DNA of 64,000 nt from Hofstenia miamia (Eukaryota; Xenacoelomorpha; Acoela): positions 1,827,871 through 1,891,870 of the forward strand of contig SCFE01000002.1 of the NCBI GenBank assembly GCA_004352715.1, in the 5' to 3' direction. The notes under the pieces were generated by a model that saw only the letters and a program-made list of their open reading frames with translations, had not been told where the DNA came from and did no database searches. The position numbers were made by a program, and so were the translations under genes. Positions 51,001 to 60,230 of this stretch are shown in pieces (the stretch's first letter is position 1; each line of letters opens with the position of its first letter).

Positions 51001-54000
51001 ATAACCAAAGTGCTTAAAAACAGAACTCTTTCTCATTTTAGTAAAACATTATATTATTATTTATATATTATTATTATTAGCGCATGATTTCACTAATTAG
51101 TATTTAATAACCAGAACTTAACATCATTTGCGCCTAGACCATGACTGTCGACTGGATACGCACGTGCATTAATGATCACGCAAGATGACACTTTGTAATG
51201 CAGCTCAAATTAAGATCTTGGCTTACCACATGTGGTTAAATGAACACTAAAATTTCATTGAGATTAGCACAAGCCAATAGCATATCTCATAACCAAATGT
51301 CATTAAGGATTATATATATTTGAAGTAAGTTTCCACGTCTATGCGGATGATATAGCAATCATGATAGGTGTCAAGAACTCTATTAGTGAGGCATTATCCA
51401 AGATCAAAGTTATTACTACAGAAGTAAGAGATCTCTGTAATAAGATGAAACTGCAATTAAATGCGAGCAAATCAGAAATTCTATTTGTTTCCGGAATGAA
51501 CACTCCATTTGAGCGACAAGTTGTGGATTGTGCTGAACAACAAGTTGAAACAAGTGAAGAAATTCGACTACTTGGCGTTACACTGNNNNNNNNNNNNNNN
51601 NNNNNNNNNNNNNNNNNNNNNNNNNNNNNNNNNNNNNNNNNNNNNNNNNNNNNNNNNNNNNNNNNNNNNNNNNNNNNNNNNNNNNNNNNNNNNNNNNNNN
51701 NNNNNNNNNNNNNNNNNNNNNNNNNNNNNNNNNNNNNNNNNNNNNNNNNNNNNNNNNNNNNNNNNNNNNNNNNNNNNNNNNNNNNNNNNNNNNNNNNNNN
51801 NNNNNNNNNNNNNNNNNNNNNNNNNNNNNNNNNNNNNNNNNNNNNNNNNNNNNNNNNNNNNNNNNNNNNNNNNNNNNNNNNNNNNNNNNNNNNNNNNNNN
51901 CAAATGGTTTATTAATCAACTCGCCCAAGATTGTCACAGATAAATTACAAAGGGTCCAAAATGCGGCTATAAGATTAATTTTTCAGCTCAAAAGAAGATG
52001 CCACTTAACAAATTACAGACATGAGTTACATTTGCTTCCCATCTATGAACGCTTAAAGTATAAAATCATTATACTCACACATAAATCAATCTATGAAAAC
52101 AATGCTCCGAAGTATTTAGCAGATCTGCTAAGACAAAGAAGTGATATCAATACTCGGAATGACAACTCGATGATGGTGGCCGTATCGCGTTACAATAATA
52201 ACCAAGAGCTATGACGATTCTCTATTGCGGCACCAAAACTTTGGAATGGACTACCGGTGGATATACGCATGCAGCGTAATTTCGTAATCTTCAAGAAAAG
52301 AATAAAGACATTTCTGTTTAGCATGACATATTACGAGACTCAATGATGGGTATGTGGGCCAGTGCTAGCTGCTACAAATTGCAGCGTTTTCAAATATTCA
52401 TTGAATTATAAAGTGCTTTATAAGTTTAGTGTAAATAATAATAATAATAAATAATAATAATATGAATGTTGAATCGAAAATTGTAAATAGCCAAAGTTAT
52501 ACATTTTCAATCAAATTGTACTACGAACAATTTTGTTATTCAAATAATTATTTCTTGAATGTTTCCACGTCAAGCAACGCCGTTTCAAAACTCTCGGTGG
52601 CGGCGGCGTGAGGAAAAGCTCTAGATTGTGTACAACAGTGTAACAGCCAATCAACGTTTTGCGTTGTGTTACCATTTCCATAATCTGCATCTTTCTAATA
52701 GTGGTTTCCTCTTTCTAATTAACTGAAAGCATACACAATATGTTGCGATTTACACCTTTGAGAAATTGCCACTACCATGAAATATGCAACCGATTTGCCC
52801 AAAAAGAGAAAACTTGAAGAAATGGCAGATTTCTTCGACCATCATCAAACGTGTTGCAACCTTTTTTCTATACCGCAATTTCTCATTGTGCAACGTACGC
52901 ACCGCATGCTTCCATCAACCTACAAATTCAAAAGTTTTTAAAGGTTAACAACGGGCTTAGGGATGAAAAATTTGTGACTGTATTGAGAATTTTGAAATGT
53001 GTCATTAATTTAAATTAATTGCAATTAATTGATTTTACTTGGTAGCAATTAAATGAATTGATTTTTCAAAGGACCAATTAAAATTAATTGATTTTTACGA
53101 TTCGAAATTTGAAAATTAATTTAAACTAATTTTTAGGCATCACTGTTGAGAATAATACTAGAAGACGAAGTTATGATATCTCATTCTACTTTGCGAAATT
53201 TGCTTGAATACACCTATTTAATAATACGGTGTGTAAAGACAGATTGACGGAATTGCAATGAGATCAGCCTTAGGACCAAAAGGCAGCATATATATATATA
53301 TATTGAGGTTGTCAGATCTGATCTGACCACCAATACTACTGACTGTTATGTTCTGCATTTATGGTATGTAGAGAGATAGAAATGGGGCCAAAGCTTTGGC
53401 CGATATATTTTCAGATATTGATTCTAAAAGTGGATGGCTGGAAATGGAAAGAAACCATCTCTGGTGATGTTTTGCAAAGTATTTGTTACAACAGAAACAA
53501 TTGTGATAGGAATTTGCAAGACGTGGAAATCAATTTACACTAGCTTCCTTAATTATGAGGAGAAGGTTTTCCAAAAAATTGAATACACTGTTCTCTTGGC
53601 GTAATGTATATGTTTGTTCATTGATTACATGAGCCAAAATCAATTCAAAATTATTTTTATATATACACATTCGTTTGATAATAAATACAATGAGATCTTT
53701 GAGAATTATTATTAAATTTATATTTATGCATAATAGAAATATATTAATAAATATAACAACGATGTCTCTTCCTTTTTCCTAACACCTAAATAACAAATTT
53801 ATACCTTGCAAAGTTTAGCCTAGTCTGACTATATTTATGCAAACAGAGAAATATGGACTTAAGCCTTTGGTGTTGGCAAGCTGAAAACAAATATTTGGTA
53901 GATATGTCTTTATCTTGCAAAAAAGAAGCGAATTTGAGAATGAATCATTTAGTGAAAATGCTTTATAAATTCTTTAAATTTCTTTGGAAAGGAACATAAC

Positions 54001-55726
54001 ATCACTTGTGATAACATTTTCACATCGTTCAGACTAGCTTTTTTAAGGAAAAAGTGCAGCAAAATACGCGAAAATTCTGTAGTCAAAGCATTTCTAATTC
54101 TCTAGAGTTATAAGACTCCAGGCTTTTATGTGGAAGAAAAAAAGAAAATAGTTTTGTGGCAGCACTAAGGCTTATACAAAACGTTAGCCAGCTGCTGACT
54201 TTGAATCATCCTTGATATAGTATCTAATAATGCCAAGGATGCCTATGAAAAAACAAAGCGACAAAAATTTTGAAATGAAATTATATACTTTAGTTGGTGG
54301 AGTTGCTCTGACAGGCATGTCTAAGAAAATGCATCTCGATGCAACCAAGACATGAGGTCAGTATTTAACGAAAGAATGTGCAATTTACACCAAATTTGCA
54401 AAAAAACGGTATATGCGGAACAAGCCACAGCAATAATAATGCCAGTATAACTTGTGCTTGTGTCGTTTTCAAGAGGCGAAAATTTGGAAATAGCAATGAC
54501 TATATGTATTGGAAACTTAACTAGAAAACAAGCTTATTTTGTTTTCTGATACTTTTAGTTCACTTTGCACAGCATTCTGAAGGTGGTCAATTCTAACAAC
54601 TTCCTGCATTTAGAAGTATCCAATTTTCAGGCTTTCTAGTGTGAAATTTACAAAGAATAACACATGAGAAAAAATACTCTTTATAACAGTTGGATACAAT
54701 GAGCAAATTTGAAAACTATTTTCAAAAAAATATTTAAAAAAATTAAATTCGTTTAGTAATTTTAGAATTTCTTCAAGACTAAAAATTGAGTGAAGTTTCA
54801 ATATTGAATTAAAAATCACAGCAAGTTTTGTAAATAGTATAATTTCCAATCATAAATCTGAAAATTTTAACTATCTAGGCTTTTTTACAGTGGTGACGCA
54901 ATTTGGGAAGGGGAGTAGAGAAGGCAGCTGTCACCAAAAGATTACCATTTCAGAAAAAATATCCCTATATCTTAAAACTTGAACAGCAAAAGTCCTCTTA
55001 ATTAGTTACGTAATAAATGTAATGCCCCCACGCCCCAAATAAAATTCACTTAGATTTTAAGAATGTAGCTCACTCCAGTTTTTCTGATCCAACTTTAAAA
55101 TACAAAAGAATTAACAAAATGCGGTGATTAGCGGCATGCAGAAGAAGTAATTATTTTAAAGGATAACAGAGATATCAATTTGAAATAGAAATATAAACAA
55201 TTTTCACCAAAAAATCAATTTTATTATTTTGATAATGTTTTAGGGAATTTACTGATGCCTGCGATTTACATAATAATATTTATATTGCCTGTTATAAGAA
55301 ATTCACCTGTTGTTAAATTAATTCTAAAAGCTCCTGCAGGGTTTTCGTAAAAAATAGACCACTGAGAAACATTGTTTACGTCCATTGTCATTACAAGAAG
55401 GCTTTGATCAGCTAAAGTATTAAGCGTCTCTTTAATTTTTACTTCTCTTTCTGTTGTCAATATTATCACAACCCACTCTAAACAAATGACTACATTGTAT
55501 ATCTCCATTAGATGAGATAAATTAAGGTTAAATGAAAATTACGCAAGAGTGTTTGTGTCAATTTTTATTTTCCCATGTATTAATATTACAAGATAAATTA
55601 ATCTTAAAAATTGCTTTGGCAACAATTACAATAATTTTTCACTTATTTTCATTTACTGCAAAATTTATAACTTCATAAATTTATAACGTATAATTCTATT
55701 TATTGGATATAGAAAGACTTTAAATA

Positions 55727-55792
<66 letters not shown>

Positions 55793-56976
55793 ATGCACTT
55801 ATGCTGAGTTTTGATATATTCATGTTAGCTTGACGTTAGAATAGATCGATTTCGATTTTAAATCATCATCAGTATAAAAATAATGCGGTAATAAATTTAC
55901 AATAACTTCACTTTCTAAATTAAAATTGTATGCACTTCTAAAATAAATTTGGATTAGCATGCTTAGTTGTACATTTAATGGTTGATCTTTATTAGTTTCC
56001 TTAATTAAATTTGCTTCTCCGATTTTTGGATAGTTTGATCTTAGTAGTATATAGAAATTATCTTCTTTTGCAGTATATTTATGATAATATATTTCTGATC
56101 TTACTATAATATTGACGATGATTTTAAATTGAAACCGGTCTATCCTAACGTCAAGCTAACATGAATATATATATATATATATATATNNNNNNNNNNNNNN
56201 NNNNNNNNNNNNNNNNNNNNNNNNNNNNNNNNNNNNNNNNNNNNNNNNNNNNNNNNNNNNNNNNNNNNNNNNNNNNNNNNNNNNNNNNNNNNNNNNNNNN
56301 NNNNNNNNNNNNNNNNNNNNNNNNNNNNNNNNNNNNNNNNNNNNNNNNNNNNNNNNNNNNNNNNNNNNNNNNNNNNNNNNNNNNNNNNNNNNNNNNNNNN
56401 NNNNNNNNNNNNNNNNNNNNNNNNNNNNNNNNNNNNNNNNNNNNNNNNNNNNNNNNNNNNNNNNNNNNNNNNNNNNNNNNNNNNNNNNNNNNNNNNNNNN
56501 NNNNNNNNNNNNNNNNNNNNNNNNNNNNNNNNNNNNNNNNNNNNNNNNNNNNNNNNNNNNNNNNNNNNNNNNNNNNNNNNNNNNNNNNNNNNNNNNNNNN
56601 NNNNNNNNNNNNNNNNNNNNNNNNNNNNNNNNNNNNNNNNNNNNNNNNNNNNNNNNNNNNNNNNNNNNNNNNNNNNNNNNNNNNNNNNNNNNNNNNNNNN
56701 NNNNNNNNNNNNNNNNNNNNNNNNNNNNNNNNNNNNNNNNNNNNNNNNNNNNNNNNNNNNNNNNNNNNNNNNNNNNNNNNNNNNNNNNNNNNNNNNNNNN
56801 NNNNNNNNNNNNNNNNNNNNNNNNNNNNNNNNNNNNNNNNNNNNNNNNNNNNNNNNNNNNNNNNNNNNNNNNNNNNNNNNNNNNNNNNNNNNNNNNNNNN
56901 NNNNNNNNNNNNNNNNNNNNNNNNNNNNNNNNNNNNNNNNNNNNNNNNNNNNNNNNNNNNNNNNNNNNNNNNNNNN

Positions 56977-57014
<38 letters not shown>

Positions 57015-60000
57015 CTGATGTCGAAAAGAACATAGTTCTCAATATTTCACATCGAAGATATATATATATATATATATATAAATATATATAAATGTTGTAT
57101 ATAATTTGTTCCTCCTGACACTAGGAAATACACAACTTTCATTTTTGTTCTTCTCGATGACACGTTTTACGATGTGTATGCTGATTTGGTTATTCACTTT
57201 AAATTTCTTTTGGTAAAAGTATGTGAGAAGAACAAAATTAATGTGGCATGGTAGATGCGACTTATAAACGCTGCATACCCGTAGCTCAAAAAATATTGCG
57301 AAGGATTTCCGATAATTATTAGGGCTATTATTTTTTTACTTAAGAATACAGTCTTTGACTTTATAAAATTATTGCAAATTATTTAAAATAACCCAGTTTT
57401 GCATATTCTTTTTACCTGAGGATCAGAAATTATCATTTGGATCTAAATTTTTTAATGTTGTGGGGTTGCTGATGAATTCAACAGACTAACTCAGTGGATG
57501 AACTAAAGATCCAAGTCCGGACCATGCCCCTAGAAGTGTGCCGGGCCGGTTTGATCTTAAAATCCTCTAACGACCTCTGGCACGCAGATTGCTGAAAGAA
57601 CATGCTTGAACTTTGACCTTAATTTTCTCAAAAGTTGTACACAATCCCAAGTGACCCCTTTTCCCAGTCCGTTACACATATATATGTATATATAACATAG
57701 AAATTCAATAGGATCATTATTACAGAAAAATAAAAACTGATGAGACAAACAAATTAGCGACTTTTTCAGGAGCTTAAGTTATTATTATCGCAAAAAATAT
57801 TGTACCAGTAAAAACTTCTTCAACAGCCTCATTACTTGTAATTAACATGTAAACGGCTTTGACCTTTAGAAGGTAGGCTGTAGTAAAGTTCAAATTGGTG
57901 AAGTTTCTCGAGTTTGCTTCTTCTGTGGTCTGATCAGCAGAGTGAAGCCTATCGCCTAACTTCAGTTGAGAGGGTTGCTACTCTCCCGCTTTGGCCAACA
58001 AGGCTACTAACGGTGGTAACTTTAGAGAGCGCCTGCTGGCTACAATGTAGATCTACGCAAATAATTTCGAAGCAGTATTTACTAAAATGCATAGCATTCT
58101 TGCTAATTAGCTCTAATTATTTTTAATGGATTTATTTTAGCACTACAATATTAAAATAAAGACAAAAATTATTTTTTGCAATGTAGTATACCATGCTTAT
58201 ATTGTGTAATTGATAGTGCATTTTTTTAAAGTTCTTGCGTAAATGGGAACTGTTTTGTAAATTCTTACTTTTGACTTATGATGAATCTAGTAATTACAAA
58301 CACGCTTAATTTTATTGAATATTATTCGCCCTCTAACAAAGAAAATAGAAATTTTAACTGGTCCATACAACAATATTTAACATCAAAAAGCAAAAGACAA
58401 TTACAATTCTACAGAAATATTACTTGTCCCCAGTTTATTAATTGACCTTTTGTACTTGTGTATAAATTAAAAGGATTTAATTTTCATAATAATGACTATT
58501 GCACTACAAAGAAATCTGATTTTTTAGGAAAATGTCTGTAAATAACTCGCTGTTGTGAAGATATTCATGAAAACATTTTAAACGCTAATCAGCCATATAA
58601 TTGTAACTGCATGATCAATAGATATGTCTTCTTAATTAATTTCCTGATTTTTCCAACGTGTGACATCGTAGACCTCGTACAGAAATATTCCAAGTTTCCA
58701 TGCTGCAAATATTAACCTCCGGGCTTGTATACAATACACCCACTGTTAAGTAAAATGCCCATCAATTTTTAGAGGAAATACCCTGGTATCAGGTTTTTCG
58801 GTTTTGTCGGGCTGTATCCCTTTCATAGAGTCTATCTAGAATATGAATATTCATAGGCTCATTGTAATCACTTCCAAGTATATATATATATATATATTAT
58901 ACACAGTTTGAATCCTCATATCAATTTATTCTCTTTATTAAATAATAATTTCATTAGGATACTTGGAATGGAGAAAACGACTGAAAAACTTTCTTTGTAA
59001 ATAGACGCTTTACTTTTAGAATCTTTTGGCACAGCCACGTTCATAGAAGAAAGGCATGACAATTTACCATGTAATTTTACACTCTAGATTTACTTCTTCC
59101 TCAAAAGTTTTTGAAACTGCCATCATAGTAATTAATATCATTGACAAGTCAATAAATGATATCTGGAGAATTTGATAATTATCCATGCATGTTTCAATAC
59201 AAAGTCAAGAAATAAATGTTTACCAAAAACCCATAATTTGATTTGAATGTAACTTCACTCATCGTTTTAAATACAATTTAAATAAATTTATCTCTCTAAA
59301 AGAGAAAAATTCCAGTAGCAAATTGGTAAACTTTTGTAAGGTTTGCTAAATAACTTTTAGATAAATTTTAGTTTTAGAAGAAACATGGGATGAAGAAGTA
59401 ATTTTTCTAATGCACGTGTTGCTAATAATTTCAGTTTGAAAAGCTTTCTGAAGCATTTCCAAGAAATGTATTCATATTAGTTTTATTATGCAGAAGTTTA
59501 TGAAACTACATTTGTGCATATTATATTAACCCTAATCTGTCCAGTGCTACTTTAAAAATAAATGTTCTAACAATTTCTTCAACGCTTTCAAATTCTTCCC
59601 ATGTCAATGCTCAGTGAATCAAAAGTATTAAAACCAGCAATATTTTTTTCTTTAGATAGACTATCTATGCCGAGCGCAAACTTCGAATAATTGCTCTGTA
59701 ATGCTGAAACTGGACATTTCGCGCAAAAGCAGCAACCCAAATAGTCACGATCTAGTAGCATTTAGGAATGTAAATGAAGAAAACACGCACTCTCTCTATC
59801 TCGGGTGCTTTCAGATTATGCATATGTTTCTTTAGTTAGTGAGCTATGAATTATTAAAATTATTTTGAAAAAACCATTATAGATGTAAAAAATCTATCAA
59901 TATATAGAGGTAATTGGCAAAAACTGTGGCAATATCGTGGGAATACAAAAAATAGGAATTTGCACAATATTTACATGGGTAATATTAATTATTTTATCTG

Positions 60001-60162
60001 TTATTGAAATTCAAAATGATAAATTTTCAAAAAATTGTCGGTTTGCTTTTGTTAATAGTGAAAAAATTTCAAATATTTTGTAAGAGAATTGAATTATTAC
60101 TTCTTAAATATTATTAATAATTAGCATTTCAAGTATTATGATGTCATGCAAAATGAATAACT

Positions 60163-60230
<68 letters not shown>

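Larger units (their letters stand above)
48343..53145 (-). mobile_element. hAT DNA transposon, 4.8 kb, broken, with nested LINE
   Basis: The left end starts CAGGGATGCCTAAAAATTA and the right end, inverted, CAGTGATGCCTAAAAATTA: 18 of 19 identical. Flanking octamers CATAGAAT and TTGAGAAT share their last five bases, a decayed 8-bp target duplication. Next to both ends AATTAATTGATT recurs in the same orientation (three clear copies on the left, two or three on the right). Further in, CGGCGGCGGCG-rich blocks lie at 48637-48700 and 52600-52612. The transposase is on the minus strand, and a plus-strand LINE lies between it and the right end. Confidence 0.85.
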
